This document shows, in pieces, positions 7,393 through 16,272 of a DNA stretch of 64,000 nt (its first letter is position 1; every line of letters begins with the position of its first letter). The notes beneath the pieces are model-generated. The model had not been told where the DNA came from, did not search any database, and was given only the letters and a program-made list of their open reading frames with translations. The position numbers and the translations under genes were made by a program. Location: the NCBI RefSeq assembly GCF_000342045.1, contig NZ_AONQ01000003.1, forward strand, positions 1-64,000. Direction: 5' to 3'. This DNA comes from Paramagnetospirillum caucaseum. GTDB lineage: Bacteria > Pseudomonadota > Alphaproteobacteria > Rhodospirillales > Magnetospirillaceae.

Positions 7393-8524
7393 GCGGCTCC
7401 TTCTCGTGGTCGCGGCTCAACGCAGTGATGGTCAAGGAGGTCATCCAGATGCGCCGCGACCGGCTGACCTTCGCCATGATGGTGCTGGTGCCGCTGCTGC
7501 AACTGGTGCTGTTCGGCTACGCCATCAACTCCGATCCCAAGGCGCTGCCCACCCTGGTCAACGTCCAGGAAAGCGGCCCCTTCGCCCGTGCCCTGGTGGC
7601 CGGCCTGGGCAATTCCGGCTATTTCCGCGTGATCGGCGAGGTGCGCTCCGAGGCCGAGGCCGAGCGGTGGCTGGCCACCGGCGACGCCCAGTTCGTGGTG
7701 ACGGTGCCGGCGGGCTTCGAGGCCGCCCTGGTGCGCGGCGAACGTCCGGCGCTGCTGCTGGAAGCCGACGCCACCGATCCGGCCTCGGCCAGCAACGCCG
7801 TGGCGGCGGCGGGCGCCCTGGTGCGCAATGTGTTCGACGCCGAGCTGAGCGGTCCGCTGGCCCGCCTCCGGGGCCAGCCCGACCCGGTCGACCTCCGGGT
7901 GCACCGGCGCTACAACCCGAAGGCATCACCCAGTACAACATCGTCCCCGGCCTGATGGGGGTGATCCTCACCATGACCATGGTCATGATGACCGCCCTGG
8001 CGGTGACGCGCGAACGCGAACGCGGCACCATGGAAAACCTGCTGGCCATGCCGGTGCGGCCCATGGAGGTGATGGTCGGCAAGATCCTGCCCTATATCGG
8101 GGTGGGCTATGTCCAGGTGGCGGTGATCGTCGCCTCGGGCCGCTGGCTGTTCGGGGTGCCGCTGATGGGCAGCCTGACCCTGCTGTCGCTGGCCCTGCTG
8201 CTGTTCATCGCGTCGAACCTGACGGTGGGTTTCACCTTCTCGACCATGGCCAGGAACCAGCTGCAGGCCATGCAGATGAGCTTCTTCTTCTTCCTGCCGT
8301 CCATCTTGCTGTCGGGCTTCATGTTCCCGTTCCGCGGCATGCCGGTCTGGGCCCAGTGGATCGGCGAGATCTTTCCGCTGACCCATTTCCTCCGCGTGGT
8401 GCGCGGCATCCTGCTCAAGGGCAACGGCGTGGCGGAAAGCTGGCCCGAGATGTGGCCGATCATCGTCTTCGTGGCGGCCAGCGCCGCCCTGGCCATGAAG
8501 CAGTACCGGCAGACCCTGGACTGA
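7389..8524 (+). pseudogene. ABC-2 type permease (YbhS/YbhR-like), frameshifted
   Basis: Frame 1 from the ATG at 7389 encodes the N-terminal half: a cytoplasmic start, a first membrane helix (about 30-52) and the large periplasmic domain, down to VHRRYNP at 7902-7919. The expected continuation EGITQYNIVPGLMG is present in the frame beginning with GAA at 7919. That frame carries the remaining membrane helices and a normal C-terminus to 8524. One base is missing, most simply a G between CCG and GAA near 7919; frame 1 otherwise ends at 7955 after a junk tail. Joined, the protein would be about 379 residues, normal for the family. No credible slippery heptamer is present, so this is a lesion or a sequencing error. 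An ATG near 7954 could restart a C-terminal fragment. Confidence 0.8.
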
Positions 8525-8568
8525 CCGATCCGTGAAACAGCGTTTTCCCGTGGCCGGCCAGAACGCCA

Positions 8569-9252
8569 TCAGCGCGACAGGATGTCCCGCAGCCGGTCGG
8601 CCTGGCGCGAATCCACGGCGCGGCTGAACAGGATGTCCTCCGGGCTGGGATTGCCGCCGTAATAGGCGGCGTTCCAGGCATGGCGGGGCAGGATGCCCGC
8701 CCCGTCCAGGGTGGCGCCGCCATACAGGCCGACGGCGCGCGAGAAGGCGTAGATGTCGGCCCCCACATTGGTGGTGGTGTTGGCCGCGGCGCCGGCGCCG
8801 ATCACCGCCACCGCCACGCCGGCCTCGGCGCCGGCCTTGAACTGGTTCTCCACCACCGCCTTGAGGCCGCCCTCGTTCATGATGACGTAGACCGCCTCGG
8901 CGTCCTGCAGGCCGATCTGCAGGCCGATGCTGCCCGCCGCGATGGAGTAGAAGGCCGGGCCGCTCCAGCGCCCCGCGCCGTCGCGGGCCAGCAGCACGCC
9001 GGTACCGTACTGGGCGCCCAGGATGAAGCCGCCCTTGACCAGATCGGGAATCACCAGCACGGCGCGCGCCCGGCCCAGCAGGCTGGCCATCTGCGCGCTG
9101 AAATTGGGATCGGCCCGCAGCCGCTCCATCACGGTCACCGCCTTGCCCACCATCATGGTCTGGTCGGTGACCGGCTGGGCCCGGGCTCCCTGGCCGGGGC
9201 TCCCCGACACCAGGAAAAGCGCCGCCAGGGCCAGGGCGATCAGTCTCGGCAT
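8569..9252 (-). CDS. Lipid-binding SYLF-domain (Ysc84-like) exported protein
   Basis: A 227-residue protein starting at MPRLIALALAALFLVSG, a signal peptide ending near GARA. An AAGGGAG ribosome site 6 nt upstream supports this ATG over an open extension upstream. The mature part is the SYLF/Ysc84 fold: GKAVTVMERLRADP, then VLVIPDLVKGGFILGAQYGTG and a glycine-rich stretch through the C-terminus. The family binds phosphoinositide-like lipids in eukaryotes; bacterial members are periplasmic or lipid-associated proteins of unknown role. It is convergent with the exporter and divergent from ccmC, with no obvious functional link to either. Confidence 0.8.
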   Translation of the reverse strand: MPRLIALALAALFLVSGSPGQGARAQPVTDQTMMVGKAVTVMERLRADPNFSAQMASLLGRARAVLVIPDLVKGGFILGAQYGTGVLLARDGAGRWSGPAFYSIAAGSIGLQIGLQDAEAVYVIMNEGGLKAVVENQFKAGAEAGVAVAVIGAGAAANTTTNVGADIYAFSRAVGLYGGATLDGAGILPRHAWNAAYYGGNPSPEDILFSRAVDSRQADRLRDILSR

Positions 9253-9288
9253 CTCGGACTCCCTTGCGAAACGGTTCCCCTCCACTCC

Positions 9289-9304
9289 AACCACGGGCGT
9301 GGTT
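9289..9304. repeat. Short inverted repeat in the SYLF-ccmC divergent region
   Basis: AACCAC and GTGGTT with a four-base spacer lie in the 161-bp region between the divergently transcribed SYLF gene and ccmC. It could be an operator or small hairpin for either gene. No clear promoter hexamers could be assigned around it. Confidence 0.25.
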
Positions 9305-9413
9305 AGGATTCTGTTAACCCTTGCCCATCCGGGCGCGACATGAACTTTTGTTCACCGTCCGCCCGTTCGACTCCGCTGGAAATGAGAATGGAACGGCGCT
9401 AAGAAGAGGCGCC

Positions 9414-10148
9414 ATGCATCGATTCGCCAATCCCGCCCGCTTCCTGCGCCTCGCCAAGGTCATCCTGCCCTGGTCGAACGCCGTCGCCGCTCTCTGCCTG
9501 GGGGCCGGCCTCTACTTCGCCCTGCTCGGCTCGCCCGCCGATTACCAGCAGGGCGAAAGCGTCCGCATCATGTACGTGCACGTGCCGTCCGCCTGGATGG
9601 GCATGTTCTGCTATGTGGCCATGGCGGTGTTCTCGGCCATGGCGCTGATCTGGAAGCATCCGCTGGCCGACCTGCTGGCCAAGGCCACCGCGCCGGTGGG
9701 CGCCGCCTTCACCTTCCTGTGCCTGCTGACCGGAAGCCTGTGGGGCAAGCCCATGTGGGGCACCTGGTGGGCCTGGGACGCGCGGCTGACCAGCATGCTG
9801 ATCCTGCTGTTCCTCTATTTCGGCTACATGGCCCTGGTCAACGCCTTCGACGATCCCGAGCGCGGCCACAAGGCCGCCGCCATCCTGGCCCTGGTCGGCG
9901 CCGTCAATGTGCCGGTGATCAAATGGTCGGTGGATTGGTGGAACACGCTGCACCAGCCGGCCAGCGTGGTGAAGATGGGCGGGCCGGCCATCGATTCCTC
10001 CATGCTGGTTCCCCTGCTGCTGATGGCGGTGGGCTTCAAGGCCTACTGGATTTCCATCCTGATCCTCAGGGGCCGCGCCGAGATCGCCGCCCAGAAGGTC
10101 CGCATCATCCGCATGGCGCAAATCCACGCCGCGGCCCAAGGGGAGTGA
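9414..10148 (+). CDS. ccmC: Heme exporter/chaperone CcmC
   Basis: A 244-residue polytopic membrane protein of cytochrome c maturation system I. CcmC binds heme on the periplasmic face and hands it to CcmE. The tryptophan-rich WWD signature (110-122, ending WGTWWAWD) and the flanking heme-ligand histidine in YVHVPSAW (54-61) are present, with about six membrane helices. The ATG at 9414 gives the normal length and a cytoplasmic N-terminus; an upstream in-frame extension is too long. It is the first gene of ccmCDEFGHI. An analogous WWD motif occurs in ccmF downstream. Confidence 0.95.
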   Translation: MHRFANPARFLRLAKVILPWSNAVAALCLGAGLYFALLGSPADYQQGESVRIMYVHVPSAWMGMFCYVAMAVFSAMALIWKHPLADLLAKATAPVGAAFTFLCLLTGSLWGKPMWGTWWAWDARLTSMLILLFLYFGYMALVNAFDDPERGHKAAAILALVGAVNVPVIKWSVDWWNTLHQPASVVKMGGPAIDSSMLVPLLLMAVGFKAYWISILILRGRAEIAAQKVRIIRMAQIHAAAQGE

Positions 10149-10156
10149 CCAACGTC

Positions 10157-10354
10157 ATGGAATCCTTCCAGGCTATGCTCCATATGGGCGGCTATGGCGG
10201 CTATGTGTGGCCCGCCTACGGCGTCGGCATCGCCGTGCTTGTTCTCGTGCTGGCGCTGTCGCTCTCCTCGGCGCGCAAGGCCGAGGCCGAGCTCGAGGTG
10301 CTGCAGCAGACCCGGCGCGCCCGCCGGGGCAAGGATTCGGAGAGCCAAGAGTGA
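10157..10354 (+). CDS. ccmD: Heme exporter small subunit CcmD
   Basis: A 65-residue single-pass membrane protein. It has the CcmD pattern of an N-terminal MGGYGGYVWPAYG segment (about 11-23), one hydrophobic helix (about 24-40) and a charged, Arg/Lys/Glu-rich cytoplasmic tail. CcmD helps release holo-CcmE from the CcmABC complex. It starts 8 nt after ccmC and its stop overlaps the GTG of ccmE. A GTG at 10145, in frame four codons upstream, is a possible alternative start. Confidence 0.88.
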   Translation: MESFQAMLHMGGYGGYVWPAYGVGIAVLVLVLALSLSSARKAEAELEVLQQTRRARRGKDSESQE

Positions 10355-10794
10355 CCCGCAAGCAACGCAGGCTGTATTTCGTCCTTCTCGGCATGCTGGC
10401 CCTGGGGGGGGCCGTGGCATTGGTGCTGACCGCCATTTCCGACAGCCTGGTCTATTTCTACTCGCCCACCGACATCGTCGAGCAGCGCATCCCCGAGGGG
10501 CGGCGCATGCGCATCGGCGGATTGGTGGAGAACGATTCGCTGGTCAAGGACGGCAAGACCGTGACCTTCAAGGTCACCGACGTGACCAACGCCGTTCCGG
10601 TGACCTATACCGGCGTGCTGCCCGACCTGTTCCGCGAGGGCCAGGGCGTGGTGGTCGAGGGCCGCATGGACAAGGGCGGCCAGTTCAAGGCCACCGAGGT
10701 GCTGGCCAAGCACGACGAGAACTACATGCCCAAGGAAGTGGCCGACGCCCTGAAGAAATCCGGGCAGTGGAACGACGGCAAGCAGCAGAAGTGA
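10351..10794 (+). CDS. ccmE: Cytochrome c heme chaperone CcmE
   Basis: A 147-residue heme chaperone with an N-terminal membrane anchor (about 9-29) and a periplasmic OB-fold. The covalent heme attachment motif HDENY is at 121-125, with His121 as the heme-binding residue. The GTG start overlaps the ccmD stop. It receives heme from CcmC and delivers it to CcmF for attachment to apocytochrome c. The tail after the motif is short and Lys/Gln-rich. Confidence 0.95.
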   Translation: MTRKQRRLYFVLLGMLALGGAVALVLTAISDSLVYFYSPTDIVEQRIPEGRRMRIGGLVENDSLVKDGKTVTFKVTDVTNAVPVTYTGVLPDLFREGQGVVVEGRMDKGGQFKATEVLAKHDENYMPKEVADALKKSGQWNDGKQQK

Positions 10795-10804
10795 CGGACG
10801 GACC

Positions 10805-10869
10805 TGCGGGCGGGACGCCCGCGCTCCATGCCGATGGCTTCACCCCGGAGCGCGGGCGTCCCGCCCGCA
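10805..10869. repeat. Perfect 23-bp inverted repeat (REP/BIME-like) between ccmE and ccmF
   Basis: TGCGGGCGGGACGCCCGCGCTCC at 10805-10827 is matched exactly by its reverse complement at 10847-10869, leaving a 19-base loop. Each arm is itself nearly self-complementary. The element fills most of the 117-nt gap inside the ccm operon. Its sequence is of a type I recall as a dispersed palindromic repeat in many GC-rich bacteria. It could stabilise the upstream mRNA, partly terminate transcription, or be a mobile REP-like unit. Confidence 0.85.
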
Positions 10870-10911
10870 TGATACGGTGGACGGAAAAGGCCAAGGATAA
10901 GGATTGACCCC

Positions 10912-12888
10912 ATGATCGCCGAGATTGGCCATTTCGCCCTGGTGCTGGCTTTGTGCGTCGCATTGGTGCAGGCGGTGGTGCCGCTGGTGGGGGCCGGGCG
11001 CGGCAACGCCGCCTGGATGAACGTGGCCGGCCCCGCCGCCACGCTGCAGTTCCTGTTCATCGCCGTGGCCTTCGGGGCGCTGACCAACGCCTATGTCACC
11101 AGCGACTTCTCGCTGATGAACGTCGCCCAGAACAGCCATACCGACAAGCCCATGCTCTACAAGGTGGCCGGCGTGTGGGGCAACCACGAGGGCTCGCTGC
11201 TGCTATGGATCACCATCTTGGCCCTGTTCGGCTTCGCCGTGACCCTGTTCGGCCGCAACCTCCCGCCGGGCCTCAAGTCCCGCGCCCTGGCCGTGCAGGC
11301 GATGATCAGTGTGGGCTTCCTGGCCTTCATCCTGCTGACGTCGAACCCCTTCGCCCGGCTGGAGCCGCCGCCGGTCAACGGCCAGGGCCTCAACCCCATG
11401 CTGCAGGACCCGGGGCTGGCCTTCCATCCGCCCTTCCTCTACCTGGGCTATGTGGGCTTCTCCATGGCGTTCTCGTTCGCCATCGCCGCCCTGCTGGAAG
11501 GCCGCGTTGACGCGGCCTGGGCCCGCTGGGTGCGGCCCTGGACGCTGGCCGCCTGGGTGTTCCTCACCGCCGGCATCGTGCTGGGGTCGTGGTGGGCCTA
11601 TTACACGCTGGGCTGGGGCGGCTGGTGGTACTGGGACCCGGTGGAGAACGCCTCGTTCATGCCCTGGCTGGCCGGCACCGCCCTGCTGCATTCCGCCATC
11701 GTGGTGGAGAAGCGGGACGCGCTGAAAAGCTGGACCATCCTGCTGGCCATCGTCGCCTTCGGCCTGTCGCTCTTGGGCACCTTCCTGGTGCGCTCGGGCG
11801 TGCTGACCAGCGTGCACGCCTTCGCCACCGACCCGGCGCGCGGCGTGTTCATCCTGCTGCTGCTGTGCGCGGCGGTGGGCGGCTCGCTGACCCTTTACGC
11901 GGCGCGCGCGCCGGCCATGAAGATGGGCGGCCTGTTCGCCCCCGTCTCGCGCGAAGGCGCCCTGCTGCTCAACAACGTGCTGATGGCCACCGGGGCGGCC
12001 ACCGTGCTGCTCGGCACCCTCTACCCGCTGATCGCCGACGCGCTCAACCTCGGCAAGGTGTCGGTGGGGCCGCCGTTCTTCAACGCGGTGTTCCTGCCCC
12101 TCATGGCCCCCATGGTGCTGGTGATGGCCGCCGCGCCCATGATGTCGTGGAAGCGCGGCGATCTGGCCGGCGTGCTGGGCCGCCTGAAGTTCATCGCCGC
12201 CCTGGCGCTGGGCGTCGCCATGCTGGTGTGGTTCCTCCAGGGCGGGTCCGCCGGCCCGTGGTGGACGGGGGCCGGCTTCGCCCTGGCCGTCTGGCTGGGA
12301 CTCGGTACCCTGTGGGACCTGACCGAGCGCATCGGCCTGTTCTCGCGGCCGGCCGGCGCGCTGGCGCGCGCCGCCAAGCTGCCCAATTCCGCCTGGGGCA
12401 TGGTGCTGGGCCATTTCGGCCTGGCGGTGTTCATCGTCGGGCTGACCGCCTCGTCGGCCTGGACCACCGAGCACATCCAGAGCCAGAAGCTGGGCGAGAC
12501 CATCCTGGTGGGCGGCTTCGGCGTGACCTTGAAATCGGTGGATCAGGTTCCCGGCCCCAACTATACCGCCACGCGGGCCACCTTCGAGATTTCCAGGGAT
12601 GGCAAGGCCATCGACGTGATGACCCCGGAAAAGCGCATGTACCGCCAGCCGCCGCGCCCCACCACCACGGCCTCCATCCGGTCGGGCTTCACCGGCGACC
12701 TCTACGTGGTGATCGGCGATCCCGATCCCAAGGGCGGCTGGGTGACCCGCCTCTACTTCAATCCCTGCATTCCCTGGCTGTGGGCCGGCAGCCTGCTGCT
12801 GATCATCGGCGGGCTGATCTCGCTGGCCGACCGCCGCCACCGGGTCGGTGCCCCGACGCGGGCCGCCAGCGCCGCCGCCAAGGCCTGA
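10912..12888 (+). CDS. ccmF: Cytochrome c heme lyase subunit CcmF
   Basis: A 658-residue membrane protein with many helices and the WWD signature (WGGWWYWDPVENASF near 240-255). The family attaches heme to the CXXCH motif of apocytochromes together with CcmH/CcmI and reduces heme delivered by CcmE. The C-terminal periplasmic domain (about 520-620) precedes a final helix. The length is normal. It is separated from ccmE by the palindromic repeat and followed after 10 nt by ccmG. Confidence 0.96.
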   Translation: MIAEIGHFALVLALCVALVQAVVPLVGAGRGNAAWMNVAGPAATLQFLFIAVAFGALTNAYVTSDFSLMNVAQNSHTDKPMLYKVAGVWGNHEGSLLLWITILALFGFAVTLFGRNLPPGLKSRALAVQAMISVGFLAFILLTSNPFARLEPPPVNGQGLNPMLQDPGLAFHPPFLYLGYVGFSMAFSFAIAALLEGRVDAAWARWVRPWTLAAWVFLTAGIVLGSWWAYYTLGWGGWWYWDPVENASFMPWLAGTALLHSAIVVEKRDALKSWTILLAIVAFGLSLLGTFLVRSGVLTSVHAFATDPARGVFILLLLCAAVGGSLTLYAARAPAMKMGGLFAPVSREGALLLNNVLMATGAATVLLGTLYPLIADALNLGKVSVGPPFFNAVFLPLMAPMVLVMAAAPMMSWKRGDLAGVLGRLKFIAALALGVAMLVWFLQGGSAGPWWTGAGFALAVWLGLGTLWDLTERIGLFSRPAGALARAAKLPNSAWGMVLGHFGLAVFIVGLTASSAWTTEHIQSQKLGETILVGGFGVTLKSVDQVPGPNYTATRATFEISRDGKAIDVMTPEKRMYRQPPRPTTTASIRSGFTGDLYVVIGDPDPKGGWVTRLYFNPCIPWLWAGSLLLIIGGLISLADRRHRVGAPTRAASAAAKA

Positions 12889-12898
12889 GGAGACGATC

Positions 12899-13444
12899 AT
12901 GCGCCGTATCCTCTATGTCCTGCCGGTGGTGGTGTTCACCGTGCTGGCCCTGTTCTTCCTGAAGGGGCTGACCCTGAACCCGCGCGACATCCCCTCGGTG
13001 CTGATCGACCGCCCGGTGCCGGAGATGAGCCTCGCCCCCCTGCCCGGCCGGGGCGAAGGCTCGGGCCTCGCCACCAAGGACCTCAAGGGCCGGGTGTCGC
13101 TGGTCAACATCTTCGGCTCGTGGTGCATCTCCTGCGTCCAGGAGCACCCGACCCTGATGGAGATCAAGCGCCGCGGCGACGCGCCCATCCACGGCATCGA
13201 CTGGCGCGACGATCCCGTCGCCGGCGCCGCCTGGCTGAAGAAGAGCGGCGACCCCTACGAGCGGGTGGGAATCGACCCGCCGCCGGGCCGCACCGCCGTG
13301 GATTTCGGCGTCACCGGCGCCCCGGAAAGCTTCATCGTCGATAAGGCCGGGGTCATCCGCTACAAGCATGTGGGCCCCATCTCGCCCGAGATCTGGAGCA
13401 AGACCCTGCTGCCCATCATCCGCCAGCTGGAGAAAGCGCCATGA
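12899..13444 (+). CDS. ccmG: Thiol:disulfide oxidoreductase CcmG/DsbE
   Basis: A 181-residue membrane-anchored thioredoxin-like protein. The N-terminal anchor spans about 4-24 and the active site WCISC lies at 75-79. The conserved cis-proline-type segment GAPESFIVD follows. It keeps apocytochrome c cysteines reduced for heme ligation. The stop overlaps the ccmH start by 4 nt. Confidence 0.94.
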   Translation: MRRILYVLPVVVFTVLALFFLKGLTLNPRDIPSVLIDRPVPEMSLAPLPGRGEGSGLATKDLKGRVSLVNIFGSWCISCVQEHPTLMEIKRRGDAPIHGIDWRDDPVAGAAWLKKSGDPYERVGIDPPPGRTAVDFGVTGAPESFIVDKAGVIRYKHVGPISPEIWSKTLLPIIRQLEKAP

Positions 13445-13911
13445 GGCGGCTTCCCGTCCTTCTCCTCCTGCTCGGACTCGCCGCCCCGGCTCTCGCGGTC
13501 AATCCCGACGAGATGCTGAAGGACCCGGCCCAGGAGCACCGCGCCCGCGAGTTGGGCAAGGATCTGCGCTGCCTGGTCTGCCAGAACCAGTCCATCGACG
13601 ATTCCGACGCCGACCTGGCCAAGGATCTGCGGGTCATCGTGCGCGAGCGCATCAGCGCCGGCGATTCCGACGACCAGGTGAGGAAGTTCGTGGTCGACCG
13701 CTACGGCGATTACGTACTGCTCAAGCCGCCGTTCCGGGCCGGCACCCTGGCCCTGTGGCTGGGGCCGCTGGCACTGTTCGCCGGCGCCCTGTGGGCGGTG
13801 CTGGCCTTCTATCGCCGCCGCCCGGCGGAACAGGCCGCGCCGCCGCCCCCGCCGCTGTCGGCGGAGGAACGGCGCAGGCTGGACACGTTGCTGAAGGAGA
13901 GCGAGCGGTGA
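13441..13911 (+). CDS. ccmH: Cytochrome c-type biogenesis protein CcmH (CycL)
   Basis: A 156-residue protein with a signal peptide (about 1-19), the LRCLVCQNQSI redox motif (Cys44, Cys47) and a C-terminal membrane helix (about 101-123). CcmH reduces the apocytochrome CXXCH disulfide and works with CcmF and CcmI in the lyase complex. It overlaps ccmG (ATGA) and ccmI (GTGA), so the three are translationally coupled. Confidence 0.94.
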   Translation: MRRLPVLLLLLGLAAPALAVNPDEMLKDPAQEHRARELGKDLRCLVCQNQSIDDSDADLAKDLRVIVRERISAGDSDDQVRKFVVDRYGDYVLLKPPFRAGTLALWLGPLALFAGALWAVLAFYRRRPAEQAAPPPPPLSAEERRRLDTLLKESER

Positions 13912-14744
13912 TCTGGATCGTTTTCGCCGCCATGGTGGCCCTGTCGCTGCTGGTGCTGCTGCGCCCGCTGCTGGCCGCCCCCGCCAGGGCCGCCGCCCGT
14001 TCGGACTATGACCTGATGGTCTACAAGGACCAGCTGGGCGAGATCGCCCGCGACGTGGAACGCGGCCTGATGACCGCCGCCCAGGCCGAGGCGGCGCGCA
14101 CCGAGATCCAGCGCCGCATGCTGGCCGCCGTCGAAGGCGACAAGGGAGCCAAGGCCGCCGCCCCCGCCAAGGCGGGGAAGACCGCCCCCATCCTGATCGG
14201 CCTGCTGCTGCCGCTGCTCGCCCTGGTGCTGTACCTGCCGCTCGGCGCCCCGGAACTGTCCGACCGCCCCTATTCCGGCCGCGCCGCCCAGATCGCCGAG
14301 ATGAAGGAACGGACCGCCACCATCCAGGCCATGGTGGAGCGCCTGGCCGAGCGGCTGAAGCAGGACCCGTCCGACGGCAAGGGCTGGGCCATGCTGGGCC
14401 GCTCGTACCGGGCGCTGGGGCTTGCCGACGAGGCCAAGGACGCCTACCGCAACGCCGTCACCCTGCTGCCCGGCGATTCCCAGTCGCGGGTCGAACTGGC
14501 CATCATGCTGCTGGACGAGGCCGAGGGCGACACCCTGCCCGAGGAAGCCGTCGGCCTGATGGAATCCGTGCTGGCCATCAGTCCCGACCAGCCCGACGCC
14601 CTGTACTTCACCGGCCTGTCGGCGGCCATGAAGGGCGATACCCCCCGCGCCAAGGCCCGCTGGAACCGCCTGCTGCTGGTCCTGCCCGCCGATTCCCCGG
14701 CGCGCGGCCAGGTGGAAAGGGACATGGCGCGGCTGGACGGCTGA
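13908..14744 (+). CDS. ccmI: Cytochrome c-type biogenesis protein CcmI (CycH)
   Basis: A 278-residue protein. The N-terminal part has one membrane helix (about 1-20) and a Leu-rich cytoplasmic YKDQLGEIARDVERG segment. A second membrane helix lies near 87-107, followed by a periplasmic TPR domain (about 150-278). CcmI chaperones apocytochromes to the heme lyase. The GTG start overlaps the ccmH stop. It is the last gene of the plus-strand ccm run and faces ccmB, whose stop lies 7 nt away. Confidence 0.9.
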   Translation: MIWIVFAAMVALSLLVLLRPLLAAPARAAARSDYDLMVYKDQLGEIARDVERGLMTAAQAEAARTEIQRRMLAAVEGDKGAKAAAPAKAGKTAPILIGLLLPLLALVLYLPLGAPELSDRPYSGRAAQIAEMKERTATIQAMVERLAERLKQDPSDGKGWAMLGRSYRALGLADEAKDAYRNAVTLLPGDSQSRVELAIMLLDEAEGDTLPEEAVGLMESVLAISPDQPDALYFTGLSAAMKGDTPRAKARWNRLLLVLPADSPARGQVERDMARLDG

Positions 14745-14750
14745 TCGCGT

Positions 14751-15416
14751 CTATTCCAGCGCCTGCCGCAGCGCGGCGGCGCTGGCCCAGGGGGCGAGCA
14801 CCAGGGCGGCGGCCAGCATGGCGGCCAGGATCAGCAGATGCGGCTTGGCCGACATGCCCTGGACGGCGGCGTCGATGGCCCCCACCCCGAAGATCAGCAC
14901 CGGCACGTAGAGCGGCAGGATCAGCAGCGACAGCAGCACGCCGCCCCGCCTTGCCCCCAGCACCAGGGCGGCGCCGATGCCGCCCACCAGGGACAGCACC
15001 GGGGTGCCCAGCGCCATGGCGGCCAGCAGGGTGAGGAAACCGTCCTCGTGCATGTGCAGCAACACGGCCAGCACCGGCGCGGCGGCCATCAGCGGCAAGC
15101 CGGTGGTCAGCCAGTGGGCCAGCATCTTGGCCGCCACCACCATGCCCAGCGGCGCCGGGGTCAGCACCAGCAATTCCAGCGAGCCGTCCTCGTAATCGGC
15201 CTGGAACAGCCGGTCGAGCGACAGCATGGAAGCCAGCAGGGCGGTGACCATCAGCACGCCGGCCGAGACGCGCTCGAGCACGTTGGCTTCCGGCCCGATG
15301 CCGAAGGGAAACAGCACCACGGTCAGCACGAAGAAGGTCACCACCATGACGCTGTCCGAGCCCTGGCGCAGCGCCAGACGCAGGTCGCGGCGCACCACCT
15401 CGAAGAATCTATTCAT
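14751..15416 (-). CDS. ccmB: Heme exporter permease CcmB
   Basis: A 221-residue polytopic membrane protein with six predicted helices and the CcmB hallmark segments FGIGPEANVLERV and LELLVLTPAPLG. With CcmA it forms the ABC unit that releases holo-CcmE from CcmC/D. It lies 72 nt downstream of ccmA on the minus strand and converges with ccmI, so the maturation genes form two facing transcripts. Confidence 0.94.
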   Translation of the reverse strand: MNRFFEVVRRDLRLALRQGSDSVMVVTFFVLTVVLFPFGIGPEANVLERVSAGVLMVTALLASMLSLDRLFQADYEDGSLELLVLTPAPLGMVVAAKMLAHWLTTGLPLMAAAPVLAVLLHMHEDGFLTLLAAMALGTPVLSLVGGIGAALVLGARRGGVLLSLLILPLYVPVLIFGVGAIDAAVQGMSAKPHLLILAAMLAAALVLAPWASAAALRQALE

Positions 15417-15488
15417 TTTCCTGCCCCTCAGTCGCCGGGCGGGTCGTCTGCGCCGACCCTTGGCTCCCGCGCCATAAGGCGCGCGCGC

Positions 15489-16181
15489 TCAACGCGCCAC
15501 CTCCGAACCGCCGGCCAAGGCCGCCGGCTCGTCGAATTCCTCCGCCACGCTGAAGCGGTCCAGATGCAACTCCCGGGCGCCCGGCATGTTGATGTCGGCA
15601 TGGGTGGACAGCACCACCATGCCGCCCGCCGCCCGGTGCTCGGCCAGCACGTCCTCCAGCACCTTGATGGAGGCCCTGTCCAGCGCGGTGGTCGGCTCGT
15701 CCAGCAGCCACAGCGGCGAGGGCGCCGCCAGCAGGCGGGCCAGGTTGGTGCGGCGCTTCTGCCCGGCCGACAGCATCTTGCCGGGAATGGTGGCCAGCCG
15801 GGCCAGCCCGAAGCGCGCCAGCGCCGCATCGACGGCGCGCCCGGCCCGTTCGGCGTGGGGGTCGTGGAGATGGGCCCAGAAGCGCAGATTCTCGGCCACC
15901 GACAGCACCGGCTTCACCGCGTCGTGATGGCCGAGATAATGGGTGCGCGCCGCATGGGCCTCGGGGTCCTCGGCGACCGGCTGGCCGTCCCAGGCCAGCA
16001 GGCCGTGGGCCGGCTTCAGCAGCCCGGCCAGCACGCGCAGCAGCGACGACTTGCCCGAGCCGTTGGGCCCCAGCAGCACCAGGGCGCCGCCCGTCGCCAG
16101 GGAGAAGCCAAGCCCGGCGAACACCACGCGCCCACCGCGCACGCAGGCCAGATCCTTTGCGGAGAAGGTCGAATCGCTCAT
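15489..16181 (-). CDS. ccmA: Heme exporter ATP-binding protein CcmA
   Basis: A 230-residue ABC ATPase with Walker A GPNGSGKSS near 37-45, a variant signature LSAGQKRRTNLARL and Walker B WLLDEPTTALD. The SAGQKRR signature is typical of CcmA. It drives holo-CcmE release. The start at MSDSTF is chosen because it precedes the conserved DLACVRGGR; an ATG four codons upstream is also possible. It is divergent from the large DUF748 gene. Confidence 0.93.
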   Translation of the reverse strand: MSDSTFSAKDLACVRGGRVVFAGLGFSLATGGALVLLGPNGSGKSSLLRVLAGLLKPAHGLLAWDGQPVAEDPEAHAARTHYLGHHDAVKPVLSVAENLRFWAHLHDPHAERAGRAVDAALARFGLARLATIPGKMLSAGQKRRTNLARLLAAPSPLWLLDEPTTALDRASIKVLEDVLAEHRAAGGMVVLSTHADINMPGARELHLDRFSVAEEFDEPAALAGGSEVAR

Positions 16182-16272
16182 GGCCCGCACCATGGCAAAA
16201 ATCAACGCCTTTGACGAGGGGCTTGGTGGAAGGGGTGATTGCCCCCTTGCCTTTTGCCGCCGCCGACCGATC

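Noticed and set aside
7902..7930. Programmed -1 frameshift in the ABC-2 permease
   Set aside because: The local bases (CAACCCG) do not form a slippery heptamer, and the family does not use frameshifting; a mutation or error is simpler.
10800..10910. Small genes reading through the palindromic repeat
   Set aside because: Frames crossing the repeat give GGTPAL/ERGRPAR-type peptides that arise from the palindrome itself.
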